Shown: positions 6,897 to 15,691 of the stretch, piece by piece
Layout: the number at the start of each line of letters is the position of its first letter
Position numbering within the stretch: position 1 is the first letter of the stretch
Source: Gammaproteobacteria bacterium
Lineage (GTDB): Bacteria > Pseudomonadota > Gammaproteobacteria > UBA1113
DNA length: 51,870 bases
NCBI GenBank assembly: GCA_020051155.1
Contig: JAGVJK010000016.1
Location: 1 to 51,870 of the forward strand
Direction of reading: 5' to 3'
Position numbers and translations under genes: made by a program
The notes under the pieces: model-generated
Told to the model about the DNA's origin: nothing
The model's database searches: none
The model's input: the letters and a program-made list of their open reading frames with translations, nothing else

Positions 6897-9104
6897 CTAG
6901 ATTTGAGGAGAGTTGTTATTACTTCTGTCGGGACTACTGCCCTCATCACTCTCACAACCAATAGAAGGTAATGCTGTCCCATCTGTACTAGTAGCTTGAG
7001 AAGAACTCGCTGACAATGTCTCATCAGATAAAGCAGGTGAGCTACCTCTTCTAACTGGCTGTTGATTTTGCCGTGGGCTTTGACTATTGACTAATTGTAC
7101 TGCTTCACCTCCTGTTGTTCCTCTCATAAAGCTCTGATACTCTCGCAGCCCTGAATCTTGAGCATTAGCTGCTAACACGGTATGCAAGTCTACATGAACT
7201 TTAAAAGAAACTCCTTGCCTACGAAGCTGTTTCATCAAAATTAATACATCTTTACAACTTAAATTTTCACCATTAATCACCATCGCTGGCGCTGGATTAC
7301 GATGTGCTTGCTGCCATCGCCCGACCAATATCCCCGTAGCAATAGCTGCTCCCTCAATCCGCTGTTTACGCTCATTCACCGTCACAGGTAATTGTGACGT
7401 AGAAATTGTAGAGATCCCCTTTTCTCTTGCTACAAAACATAGCAAAGTATCTACTGGTTTCGCACCGAAAAAATTACCTAAAAACCCTGGTTTTTGATGT
7501 GCTGAAATAAAAATACGATCCTTATCAGGATTCGGCATAGTTCCAGAAGGATCATTATTATTTTCAAGAGGCGCAGCTACCCAAAAATCATTAAACTTCT
7601 CACTGATTTTTTTCTTTTCCGCATCTGAAGCTGAACTAATCAGATTTACAAACACGGTTGAAGGATATCTTGTAACTCGTTGGTCTGTTGCTACTGATAT
7701 AAGACCAACCGCTGCCGAATAAAGATCTGGACACCGATCTCCGACATTGAGAGACGGAAGTAAATAAGACTCATCAACCGGCTCATTTTTCCCAAACAGT
7801 TTATCAAAAAACCCCTGATTTGACGGCACCTCCAATATGCCTTCTTCTTCATCTTCATCTTCATCCTTCCCCTTCGCAGCAGGCAGAGGTTGATCAAAAT
7901 CCATATCTGTTTCAAAACGCAGGACAATAGAACCCTTTTCACTCTCAAAGGTAGCAACCGCTGGAGGGCTTAAAGTTGATGAACTTGATGTTGGATGTTG
8001 ATCTTCTGGAGGTGGAGCAGACTGAGAAACCGCTCCAAGCTCAGCTTGTAAATCACGCTCTATCCGCTGAAAAGAAACTTCTATTTTGCATAGAGGGTGA
8101 AATTTGTTAGACAAAGAAAAAGGATCGCCATAAACATTCCTTGGAAATCGTTTTTCGAATTTTGCACGCTCTTCGGAAAGTTGCTTTAAAAGATTATTGC
8201 TATCACCATACGTCACCCCCTTTTGACGAGCATCAGCCAGCCCCCTCAAAGCTCTTTCAAAAAGATTAACTCTTTCTATAAAATAATTTAATGACTCTGT
8301 TATCTTATATTCTTGATCAAATTGTTTTAGTTGTTCTGATGCGTTAACTCTTTTCCTCATCAATATATAAGAGTTGTCCACAGCTTGAATCATATAATAA
8401 GAGTCTAAAAAATCGTTTTTCACTCCATTAAAAGCTTGTGGAGTAGAGGGCTGTACATCAGGAAGCCGTTGGGAACGAATGACAGGAGCTGGTGAAAATT
8501 CTGAGAGGTTATCAGGCTCTTCTTCTAAAGCACTACTCTTTAAAGATACAGGAACCTTAACACCGAAACTCAAGGAAGAAGCTGGTGAATTTAACGGTAA
8601 TGTCGGTGCGTTACTGGCGCTTGTGCTTGGCGCAGATGGATTTAGTTTCTGTTCTACCATCTGCTGCAAATAATCATACTGCGCGCTTATTGCTTGAAGA
8701 ATATTCCCATGTGTGGGCACTGAAGATGTCCCGGTCTGGGGGGAGAGGCACAGAGGAAAATTGGCTGGGGGAAATGCTTTTTTGAATTCACCCTTCAAAG
8801 AAGCAATATCTATTTTCCAATCTTCAAGTTCTTGCTCAGAAGCATTTATAGCATCTATTGCATATATGACGCGGTTTAGATGGGCTTCTAATACTGTTAG
8901 ATGTTTACTTAGCTGTGTATTTTCTGTTACATTTTCCCCTGCCCAAGCCATCCTTTCACTAAATGTAGCAAATTTGTCTAAAATTCTTTGTTTCTCTGCA
9001 TCATCAGTGGTAGGTTCGGCAAGCTGAAGAGGATAGTCCTGCTCCACGGAAAGCCGTGCATCGAGTACGCCTATAACTGTTTGTTCATTATTACTAGCTG
9101 ACAT
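6897..9104 (-). CDS. Effector-like protein with duplicated helical domain (735 aa)
   Basis: First gene of a two-gene operon with its paralogue at 5102. No known family, signal peptide or membrane helix was seen. Two related helical modules appear at about 40-155 (ending FKKAFPPANF...) and about 240-355 (FEKRFPRNVYG), separated by a Ser/Pro/Ala-rich linker. An acidic run (KDEDEDEEEG, about 413-422) precedes FFDKLFG and a C-terminal domain (about 455-662) shared with the paralogue: DLYSAA, RIEGAAIAT, MVINGENLSCKDVL, EYQSFM. The last ~60 residues are disordered, rich in Ser/Thr. The start ATG follows GAGAGAGG. Modular helices, low-complexity linkers and a polar tail fit a translocated Legionellales effector, which is inference. 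The promoter carries a 14-base motif shared with the gene at 1748. Confidence 0.8.
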   Translation of the reverse strand: MSASNNEQTVIGVLDARLSVEQDYPLQLAEPTTDDAEKQRILDKFATFSERMAWAGENVTENTQLSKHLTVLEAHLNRVIYAIDAINASEQELEDWKIDIASLKGEFKKAFPPANFPLCLSPQTGTSSVPTHGNILQAISAQYDYLQQMVEQKLNPSAPSTSASNAPTLPLNSPASSLSFGVKVPVSLKSSALEEEPDNLSEFSPAPVIRSQRLPDVQPSTPQAFNGVKNDFLDSYYMIQAVDNSYILMRKRVNASEQLKQFDQEYKITESLNYFIERVNLFERALRGLADARQKGVTYGDSNNLLKQLSEERAKFEKRFPRNVYGDPFSLSNKFHPLCKIEVSFQRIERDLQAELGAVSQSAPPPEDQHPTSSSSTLSPPAVATFESEKGSIVLRFETDMDFDQPLPAAKGKDEDEDEEEGILEVPSNQGFFDKLFGKNEPVDESYLLPSLNVGDRCPDLYSAAVGLISVATDQRVTRYPSTVFVNLISSASDAEKKKISEKFNDFWVAAPLENNNDPSGTMPNPDKDRIFISAHQKPGFLGNFFGAKPVDTLLCFVAREKGISTISTSQLPVTVNERKQRIEGAAIATGILVGRWQQAHRNPAPAMVINGENLSCKDVLILMKQLRRQGVSFKVHVDLHTVLAANAQDSGLREYQSFMRGTTGGEAVQLVNSQSPRQNQQPVRRGSSPALSDETLSASSSQATSTDGTALPSIGCESDEGSSPDRSNNNSPQI

Positions 9105-9128
9105 TGCTCAAAACCTCTCTCAAAACAC

Positions 9129-9142
9129 TTAACTCTTCAACT
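9129..9142 (-). promoter_or_regulatory. Candidate regulatory motif AGTTGAAGAGTTAA
   Basis: On the minus strand, TATACT (a likely -10, inside a CCGC/GCGG partial palindrome) is followed after 14 bases by AGTTGAAGAGTTAA. The ATG of the 735-aa gene comes 25 bases later. Motif and spacing from the -10 are identical to those before the 554-aa gene at 1748, suggesting a common regulator acting just downstream of the start site. Confidence 0.45.
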
Positions 9143-9195
9143 CTCTAACTCCGCGTAGTATAGCGGAAAACACACGCATCGCTCTCCGTAAGACG

Positions 9196-9222
9196 GGGGT
9201 CCTTCGCTTCGCTCAGGATGAC
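9196..9222. repeat. Short dispersed palindrome-type sequence
   Basis: TCCTTCGCTTCGCTCAGGAT is a self-complementary short element of the kind scattered in many bacterial genomes. It sits in the 462-base gap between the effector pair and der. The rest of that gap holds the promoter region of the 735-aa gene, a run of seven or eight C near 9265, and the long palindrome at 9398-9521. No gene is supported. Confidence 0.4.
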
Positions 9223-9397
9223 ATCGGTTGGGCAGAGAATCCTTTAAAAAACATCCATTCCCCACACCCCCCCCACCAAAGGAGAATAAATAACCTTATA
9301 TGCTACAACTATAACAAACGATTCTTAACAATTTATTACCAAAAACAGCTAACGGAGGCAAGGGGTGAAACCCCAAAGGTACTGATCGAATTAAGGT

Positions 9398-9521
9398 TTC
9401 GGCCCTCCTATTTTTGGCTAAGGGGCTTTTGCGGGATGTCGCGGCCATGGATGGCAAGGAGCGCCAAGGGCAGGATGCCCGTTCCCGCAAAAGCCCCTTA
9501 GCCAAAAATAGGAGGACCGAA
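9398..9521. repeat. Long palindrome with ~39-bp arms
   Basis: Arms at 9398-9436 and 9483-9521 are complementary at 38 of 39 positions; the inner 33 (9404-9436 with 9483-9515) are perfect, beginning CCTCCTATTTTTGGCTAAGG. The 46-base centre contains CCATGGATGGC and GGGCAGGATGCCC, which are small palindromes themselves. The element lies just after the 3' end of der and would form a very stable RNA or cruciform. It resembles miniature non-coding palindromic elements; no flanking target duplication was recognised. Confidence 0.85.
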
Positions 9522-9566
9522 CTCCACCTCAACGCCGATCCCGCCTCCTAACAAACCATCTACCAG

Positions 9567-10967
9567 TTATTTATCATCCTTCTTAACCCGCCGTATAAAC
9601 CTCTTCCGATGCCTCTCCTGCCCCGGCGTCAACACATTCTTCTTATCCTTATAAGGATTATCAGTCGTTTTAAACACCAACCGAATCGGCGTCCCCATCA
9701 ATCTCAAAGACTTCCGATAAAACCCAATCAAATAACGTTGATACCCAGGCGGCACCTTCTCCGTCTGATTCCCATGAATCACAATCGTCGGCGGTTGAAT
9801 CCCCCCAGGATGCGCAAATCGCAATTTAATCCGTCGCCCATGCACCAAGGGCGGTTGATGCATCTGCAACGCTTTCTCCAATAACTGCGTTAACTCAGAG
9901 GTTAACAATTCCCGCGTAGCCGCATCATAAGCTTCATGCACCGCTTCATAGAGGTTACCCACCCCCGTACCATGCAACGCAGAAATAAAATGCATCCGCA
10001 CGAAATCCGCAAAATGTAATTTTGTTTGTAAATTCGAACGAACTTCCTCACGCTGATCCTGCGACAACCCATCCCATTTATTAATGGCAATCACAACTGC
10101 TCGACCCGCTTCCAACACAAAATCCAACAACCGCAGCTCTTGATCCACTACTTCATCTCTAGCATCGATCAACAAAATCACCACATCCGCCGCTTCGATG
10201 GCTTGCAGCGTTTTAATAACAGAAAATTTCTCCACCACATCGGTAACCTTCGCCCGCCGCCGCACTCCAGCAGTATCGATCAAAGTATAAGGTTGCCCCA
10301 TATGCTCATAAGGAATATAAATACTCGAACGCGTCGTCCCCGGCAAATCACACACAACGACACGATCTTCACCCAACAAGCGATTCACCAAGGTTGATTT
10401 ACCCACATTGGGCCGACCCACCACAGCAATTTTAATCCCCGGGTTCTGCGGTAATGGATCTTCTTCCTCATCACTCACCGGCAACACAGCAAAAATCGTC
10501 CCCAATAATGATTGAATCCCGCGATTGTGTGCCGCAGCAACGTCCACAGGATCCCCCAAACCTAATTGGTAAAAATCACTCTTCGCCATGGTTGGATCCA
10601 TACCATCGGTTTTATTCACGACGACGTAAATGGGTTTACCGGTTTGTCGCAACATGCGCGCCACATTCATATCACCCGGCGTCACACCTTGTTTGCCATC
10701 TACTAAAAATATGATGACACTGCATTCCTCAACGGCTTGTCGCGCTTGCGATGCCATCAAATAATCGACGTCTTCGGATTCTTCACCCAAACCACCGGTA
10801 TCAATAACAATGAAAGGTCGTTCTTGAAATTCCCCTTGCCCATATTGTCGATCGCGCGTGACGCCCGGTCGATCATGGACCAAAGCATCGCGTGAGCGTG
10901 TTAAACAATTAAATAAGGTGGATTTGCCCACATTGGGGCGTCCGACAATGGCAATAACTGGAATCAT
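9567..10967 (-). CDS. der: Ribosome biogenesis GTPase Der (EngA)
   Basis: Der is an essential tandem GTPase needed for 50S ribosomal subunit maturation. The first G domain has GRPNVGKST (9-17), DTGG (56-59) and NKTD (118-121). The second has GRPNVGKST (184-192), DTAG (231-234) and NKWD (296-299). A C-terminal KH-like domain follows, ending in a basic tail (RHRKRFIRRVKK). At 466 aa it is close to the usual length. The start ATG overlaps the bamB stop by four bases (ATGA), so it is translated as part of the hisS-yfgM-bamB-der operon. Confidence 0.98.
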   Translation of the reverse strand: MIPVIAIVGRPNVGKSTLFNCLTRSRDALVHDRPGVTRDRQYGQGEFQERPFIVIDTGGLGEESEDVDYLMASQARQAVEECSVIIFLVDGKQGVTPGDMNVARMLRQTGKPIYVVVNKTDGMDPTMAKSDFYQLGLGDPVDVAAAHNRGIQSLLGTIFAVLPVSDEEEDPLPQNPGIKIAVVGRPNVGKSTLVNRLLGEDRVVVCDLPGTTRSSIYIPYEHMGQPYTLIDTAGVRRRAKVTDVVEKFSVIKTLQAIEAADVVILLIDARDEVVDQELRLLDFVLEAGRAVVIAINKWDGLSQDQREEVRSNLQTKLHFADFVRMHFISALHGTGVGNLYEAVHEAYDAATRELLTSELTQLLEKALQMHQPPLVHGRRIKLRFAHPGGIQPPTIVIHGNQTEKVPPGYQRYLIGFYRKSLRLMGTPIRLVFKTTDNPYKDKKNVLTPGQERHRKRFIRRVKKDDK

Positions 10968-12130
10968 GATAAAACTGTCTCTGCGATAACGGTGCCATCC
11001 CTGTCCTGTAAATACAACGTATCATCCTCAACCACTGGAGGCGCTACAAACCCTTTTTTCGATAACATTTGTCGTGCGACAAAGTGACCATCAACGGTGG
11101 AAAGCCAATGGACCATTCCTTCCATATCTGCCACCACTACGGTATCTCCCACCACCGCTGGACGCGTTAATGTATGTCCCTTTAACGCTTGCTGTTGCCA
11201 AGACACTTGACCGGTTTTCCGATCAAAGGCCCACACATAACCTTCTGTATCTGTCACCAACACTAAGGAATCAGACACTGCAACGCCGGTATAACTAGAG
11301 AGTGCGTGAGTCCACACCAATTGCGCCGTACGCAAAGTCACTGCCGACACATTGCCCTGATAACTCGCAACATAAATCGTCTCGTCATCCACCACTGGCG
11401 CGGCATCAATGTCTACCATGCGCGTTAACTCAGTAATACCAGAGGGCTCTGCAACAACGGATTGCCAAATCAATTTGCCAGTTTGCAAAGAAATAATCGC
11501 TAACTTCGCATCAGCAAAGGTGCCAATGACAACGCCTTGAGAAATGACTGGGACACTACTACCTTGCAACAACATGCGCGGCGCACCCTCTTGATATTTC
11601 CACAATAAGTTTCCTTCTTTGACGTCAAAGGCAAACAGAGCATCATCTTGGTTTTTTGCAATCACTACTCCTTCACCATAACCCGGTGCGCTACTCATTT
11701 GATTGGGCACACTGACATGCCAAAGGGTTTTACCATCCTTAGCATCCAAGGCTAATAATGTAGAATCTGCACTTGCAACAAATAATTGAGAATCTCCAAG
11801 TACCGGTCCACCGACTAGAGATTTGCCGGTGCGCACAGACCATTGCGTTTTACCCGTTGTACGATTCAACGCAGCCACTCGGCCAGAGGCATCACTCACA
11901 TAAAGCGTATCATCACCCACTGCCGGTTGAAACAAAATAAATTCACCGCCATTGCCTTTCACCGCATTTTTGGTCCACAGCGTTTTAATCTGAATGGTGG
12001 GTTTCACTGCCGCTAAGGGAGGTAACTTTTCTTTTTCTTCACCGAGCAAACCAAAAAAACTAAAACCACTAAGTCCGAGAATAAGACCACCAGCAACACT
12101 GATGGTGCCAAGAATTTTTAATAATTTCAT
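10964..12130 (-). CDS. bamB: Outer membrane assembly protein BamB, lipobox cysteine replaced
   Basis: BamB is the beta-propeller scaffold of the BAM complex that inserts outer-membrane proteins, normally a lipoprotein tethered in the periplasm. Repeated PQQ-type blades are visible (ALNRTTGKTQWSVRTGKSL, ALDAKDGKTLWHVSV, AFDRKTGQVSWQQQ), and the length (388 aa) is normal. The N-terminus reads LGLSGFSFFG where BamB lipoproteins have L-S-G-C. Phe23 is coded TTT at 12062-12064, one base from TGT (Cys). As written, the protein cannot be lipidated at the expected place and would be soluble or anchored by an uncleaved N-terminal helix. It overlaps both neighbours by ATGA junctions. Confidence 0.95.
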   Translation of the reverse strand: MKLLKILGTISVAGGLILGLSGFSFFGLLGEEKEKLPPLAAVKPTIQIKTLWTKNAVKGNGGEFILFQPAVGDDTLYVSDASGRVAALNRTTGKTQWSVRTGKSLVGGPVLGDSQLFVASADSTLLALDAKDGKTLWHVSVPNQMSSAPGYGEGVVIAKNQDDALFAFDVKEGNLLWKYQEGAPRMLLQGSSVPVISQGVVIGTFADAKLAIISLQTGKLIWQSVVAEPSGITELTRMVDIDAAPVVDDETIYVASYQGNVSAVTLRTAQLVWTHALSSYTGVAVSDSLVLVTDTEGYVWAFDRKTGQVSWQQQALKGHTLTRPAVVGDTVVVADMEGMVHWLSTVDGHFVARQMLSKKGFVAPPVVEDDTLYLQDRDGTVIAETVLS

Positions 12131-12786
12131 GCAACACCTTTGACTTTATTGAGAGGCGCCTCTTCACTCACACTATTCACCTTCATCAGCAAGGTGGCGC
12201 GCAATGGAGAATCCGTAGCTAAATTTTTCAAAGCTGCTTGATAGGCTAACTGCGCTTGTTGTTGCTTGCCCTGAGCTAATAAAATATCTCCTCTGACTTC
12301 TTGAATGCTGGGCAAATAAGCAGGATCATTCACGGTGTCTAAGGTTTTTAACGCGGTGTCCCATTGCTGTTGTTCGCCCAGAATGCGCGCCCATTCTAAG
12401 CGCGCGACTTGCTGATACGCACGCTCTTTGCCGTGATCTAATACCCATTGTAAATGAGTGATCGCTTGTGGATATTGTTGTTGTGCTACAGCCAATTTCG
12501 CTAACATCAAACTCGCCACCGTTGCATACACCGAGTGTGGTGCGTCTTGTATTAACTGCGTTGCTTCTTTCACAGCCTGCGTCTGGTTGCCTTGTGCCAC
12601 ATCACTTAAAATACGCTCGTAGGCAATGGATGCGTCTGCTGATTTTTGTGTTTGATGTTTTTGCCAAAACTGCCAACCGTACATGACGGCTAATCCAACT
12701 AAAACACCGGCGATCACTGCAGAGCCGTATTTTTTGCACCAGTTTTTAATTATTTCAACTTGTTGATCATCATTGTAATACGTCAT
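12127..12786 (-). CDS. yfgM: YfgM-family tetratricopeptide protein
   Basis: YfgM is a periplasmic protein with an N-terminal membrane anchor that works near the SecYEG translocon and periplasmic chaperones. The N-terminus YYNDDQQVEIIKNWCKKYG followed by a transmembrane helix (about 20-40) matches the family, and TPR-like helices fill the rest. An upstream in-frame start would overlap hisS. I chose the ATG at 12786 because TTGGAG precedes it by seven bases and it starts one base after the hisS stop, giving 219 aa. The gene position between hisS and bamB is the conserved gammaproteobacterial one. Confidence 0.92.
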   Translation of the reverse strand: MTYYNDDQQVEIIKNWCKKYGSAVIAGVLVGLAVMYGWQFWQKHQTQKSADASIAYERILSDVAQGNQTQAVKEATQLIQDAPHSVYATVASLMLAKLAVAQQQYPQAITHLQWVLDHGKERAYQQVARLEWARILGEQQQWDTALKTLDTVNDPAYLPSIQEVRGDILLAQGKQQQAQLAYQAALKNLATDSPLRATLLMKVNSVSEEAPLNKVKGVA

Positions 12787-12787
12787 G

Positions 12788-14074
12788 TTATTGCTCCAAT
12801 AAAGACTGAAGGTGTAAAAGTAATTGTGATTCATTCAATGCAATAGGTAAGGTTTCTTCTTGCAACCATTTAAACATGAAAGGTTCGGCAGCTGTGGCTT
12901 GCTCATCGCCAACAACTATCGCCCAACGCGCACCTTGTTGGTTGGCACGTTTAAATTGATTTTTTAATCGGCCACCACCACAGTGCAATTCGATTCTGAG
13001 CGCAGGACAACGGCTACGTAAGGTTTCTGCCAATATCAGCGCGCGACTAAAATCAACATCTTCTGCTGCCATCACGGACAGCACCATAGGTTGACGTGAA
13101 GCTCGATGCTCGCTGTCACGCGCTTGTAACATACTCACTAAGCGCTCGATCCCCACAGCAAAACCAAAGGCCGGTGTTGCTTGACCACCGAGTTGTTCTA
13201 CTAAGCCATCATAACGACCGCCTGCACAGACAGTACCTTGTGTGCCTAATTCGGTTGTCACCCATTCAAACACTGTTTTTGTATAGTAATCTAAGCCACG
13301 CACTAAACACGGGTTGATCACATAAGCAATGCCGAGTTTATCTAACAGCGTGCATAAGCCTTGAAAATGTTGTTGGGATTCGTCGTCTAAGTGTTCGGAT
13401 AATTTGGGAGCATTTGCAATCAGCGTTGCGAGAGCGGGATTCTTACTATCTAAGATCCGCATGGGATTACTCAGTAATCGTCGTTGACTGTCTTCATCTA
13501 ATTGATCGTGATGTTGCTGAAAATAGGCAATGAGTTGCTCACGATATTGTTGTCGTATTGCGGGTGTGCCGAGAGAATTCAATTGCAATTCTAAAGAATC
13601 AAGCAAGCCTAGCTCTTTCCACAGACGCGCGGAGAAGGCAATGATTTCTGCATCAATATCGGGACCACTAAAACCAAAAGCTTCCAAACCAAATTGATAA
13701 AATTGACGGTAACGTCCTTTCTGCGGACGTTCATGCCGAAACATCGGCCCCATGTACCACCATTTTTGTGTTTGATGATAGAAGAGCCCATGCTCAATGC
13801 CCGCTCGCACACAACTGGCAGTGCCCTCTGGCCGTAAAGTGATGCTATCACCATTGCGATCGTCGAAGGTATACATTTCTTTTTCTACGATGTCTGTCAC
13901 ATCACCAATGCTGCGGCAAAACAATTCTGTTTGCTCGAGATGTGGCGTACGAATTTCGTGATAGCCATAAGCAACGGTTAATTGTCGCAGTAAATTTTCT
14001 ATATATTGCCAATCCTGCACCGTGCTCGGCAGGATATCATTCATGCCGCGTACGGCTTGTAATCGCTTGCTCAC
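12788..14074 (-). CDS. hisS: Histidine-tRNA ligase
   Basis: Class II aminoacyl-tRNA synthetase that charges tRNA-His. Motif 2 is seen as RPEGTASCVRA (81-91) and FRHERPQKGRYRQFYQFG (112-129). The histidine-specific LVRGLDYYTKTVFEW is at 257-271, and a C-terminal anticodon-binding domain follows. 428 aa is typical. Upstream, 48 bases separate it from rodZ. In E. coli ispG lies between rodZ and hisS; here it is absent. Confidence 0.98.
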   Translation of the reverse strand: MSKRLQAVRGMNDILPSTVQDWQYIENLLRQLTVAYGYHEIRTPHLEQTELFCRSIGDVTDIVEKEMYTFDDRNGDSITLRPEGTASCVRAGIEHGLFYHQTQKWWYMGPMFRHERPQKGRYRQFYQFGLEAFGFSGPDIDAEIIAFSARLWKELGLLDSLELQLNSLGTPAIRQQYREQLIAYFQQHHDQLDEDSQRRLLSNPMRILDSKNPALATLIANAPKLSEHLDDESQQHFQGLCTLLDKLGIAYVINPCLVRGLDYYTKTVFEWVTTELGTQGTVCAGGRYDGLVEQLGGQATPAFGFAVGIERLVSMLQARDSEHRASRQPMVLSVMAAEDVDFSRALILAETLRSRCPALRIELHCGGGRLKNQFKRANQQGARWAIVVGDEQATAAEPFMFKWLQEETLPIALNESQLLLHLQSLLEQ

Positions 14075-14122
14075 CTGTAAAACCCTTGTACTGAAGGAAC
14101 TGTTTTCTTCATCATGCCCTTC

Positions 14123-14932
14123 TTAGTTTGTCACACTCTTATTAAGAGGCTGCCCTGGAATTGCTGCTGATGCAGTTTCCTTTGGCAATGGTGTCGATGA
14201 TACGACGTTGTTTGTATGATTAACATTGCTCGCTGGAGCTGGAATAGCCGGTGCAACGCCCGCTGCTGCTGGTGTTGGCGCTGGCACTGACGGACCCGTG
14301 GTCGCTGCTGGCACTGTGGAAATTGCGCCTTGATTCGGAAGAATTTGCTGTAACTGTTGGCGTGCCGCTTGTTGCTCTGCCTCTGTCATCGCTTTTGTTG
14401 CAGCAGCGTCATTATTCTGCTGCAGAGAAGTGGTGGTGGTCGTGCTGCTGCCTCCGTTTGGCGATACTAACTCTTGCTGATTGCTAGCATGATGACTCCA
14501 CCAAAGAGCGATACCTAAAATAACTAAGATGCCTCCTGTGTAGCTCGCAATCCGTAACACTTTTTCATTAAGATACGCGGGTTTCACATACACCTTTGTC
14601 GGAACCATTTTTGGGATCCCTTCATCAAGACCTAATTCATTGAAATTAGCAATGACCTCGTCCGCTGATAGATTCAACAGGCGTGCATAAGAACGCAGAT
14701 GTCCGCGCACAAATACGATGCCGGGAAAATATTGAAAATGGTTATTTTCTAAGGCTTCAATGGCGGTAGAAGAGAGATGCAATTGCAGCGCAACATCGTT
14801 GATATCCAAGTGACGCTCTTCACGTCGTTGCTTCAATATGGCACCTGGACCACTATGACGCTTTCTCTTGGCGGTATCATGGGTCATCTCTGAATAATCT
14901 GGCTCTTGCTTTGGTGGTGTTTGTTCGCTCAT
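14123..14932 (-). CDS. rodZ: Cytoskeletal protein RodZ, short periplasmic part
   Basis: RodZ is a bitopic membrane protein that links MreB to the cell-wall elongation machinery. The cytoplasmic Xre-type helix-turn-helix (about 29-95: GAILKQRREERHLDINDVA, FVRGHLRSYARLL) and one membrane helix (about 128-146) are clear. The periplasmic part (150-269) is low-complexity Ala/Pro/Thr/Gln sequence. The C-terminal DUF4115 beta domain of E. coli RodZ is not recognisable, so the protein ends at 269 instead of around 330 aa. The start overlaps the pilW stop by ATGA. Confidence 0.92.
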   Translation of the reverse strand: MSEQTPPKQEPDYSEMTHDTAKRKRHSGPGAILKQRREERHLDINDVALQLHLSSTAIEALENNHFQYFPGIVFVRGHLRSYARLLNLSADEVIANFNELGLDEGIPKMVPTKVYVKPAYLNEKVLRIASYTGGILVILGIALWWSHHASNQQELVSPNGGSSTTTTTSLQQNNDAAATKAMTEAEQQAARQQLQQILPNQGAISTVPAATTGPSVPAPTPAAAGVAPAIPAPASNVNHTNNVVSSTPLPKETASAAIPGQPLNKSVTN

Positions 14933-15624
14933 GAAAGTACCTTTTGCTGGTGAGTTAATGTTGTGCCTAAATTAGCCGTTAATTGTTTTGATTGCTGGGT
15001 TGTTTGTCCCACACGTTGATATTGTTTTAAATAGGCCTTTGCTTGGCTAAATTGTTGGCTATCATAGCTTATTTGCGCTAGTTGCAGCAATGCATTTGGG
15101 CGTTTTGGGTTAATTTTTAAAGCTTGTTGATAATAAGAGACGGCTTGTTGTGGTTGTTGCATTTGTTGTGAACACAATCCAGCATTTTCATAGGCCGTAT
15201 CAGGGTGGGTATACCGGATATCGGTGGCCGCTACCAGGAATTGATCCACCGCTGCATGATATTGTTGCTTTTGGCAAAGGTAGACACCGTAATTATTGTG
15301 ATAACTAGCGGTTGAGGGCGCTAACTGGATTGCTTGTTTATAGTACTGTTCCGCCATGACATCGTTGCCCGTCTTGCTATAAAAATAGGCACCGGTATCA
15401 TATACCGCTGGTGATTGTGGGTTTTCTGTTAACGCCGCATTGAGTTTGGCTTTGGCCTTATCAACATCGCCTTGACGTAGATAAGCCAGTGTCAATTGTC
15501 GGTTAATTTCTGCTGCTTTGGGGTTATAGGCGGTATTCATGGCGACAGTGGTAGGTCGCATCTGGCAACTTGCCAGTAGGCCTGCGCTGAGTACAAAGAC
15601 TAAAATCTTTACTTTGTTTTCCAT
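14929..15624 (-). CDS. pilW: Type IV pilus biogenesis TPR lipoprotein PilW/PilF
   Basis: PilW/PilF is an outer-membrane lipoprotein needed for PilQ secretin multimerisation. A lipoprotein signal with lipobox LASC (about residues 16-19) is followed by TPR repeats (AEINRQLTLAYLRQGDVDKA; YYKQAIQLAPSTASYHNNYG; YYQQALKINPKRPNALLQLA). I chose the ATG at 15624, ten bases after GGAG. A TTG two codons upstream (15630) is an alternative. It lies between rlmN and rodZ as in most gammaproteobacteria. No other type IV pilus gene is in the window. Confidence 0.92.
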   Translation of the reverse strand: MENKVKILVFVLSAGLLASCQMRPTTVAMNTAYNPKAAEINRQLTLAYLRQGDVDKAKAKLNAALTENPQSPAVYDTGAYFYSKTGNDVMAEQYYKQAIQLAPSTASYHNNYGVYLCQKQQYHAAVDQFLVAATDIRYTHPDTAYENAGLCSQQMQQPQQAVSYYQQALKINPKRPNALLQLAQISYDSQQFSQAKAYLKQYQRVGQTTQQSKQLTANLGTTLTHQQKVLS

Positions 15625-15691
15625 AATCAAAGTTCTCCGTATTGTTCATAATGCGTGATTGTAATATATCCGTAAGAAAGGTGCACGCTCC

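Noticed and set aside
9296..9532. A 78-residue minus-strand open frame
   Set aside because: It lies across the long palindrome at 9398-9521, has no family resemblance, and its composition reflects the repeat.
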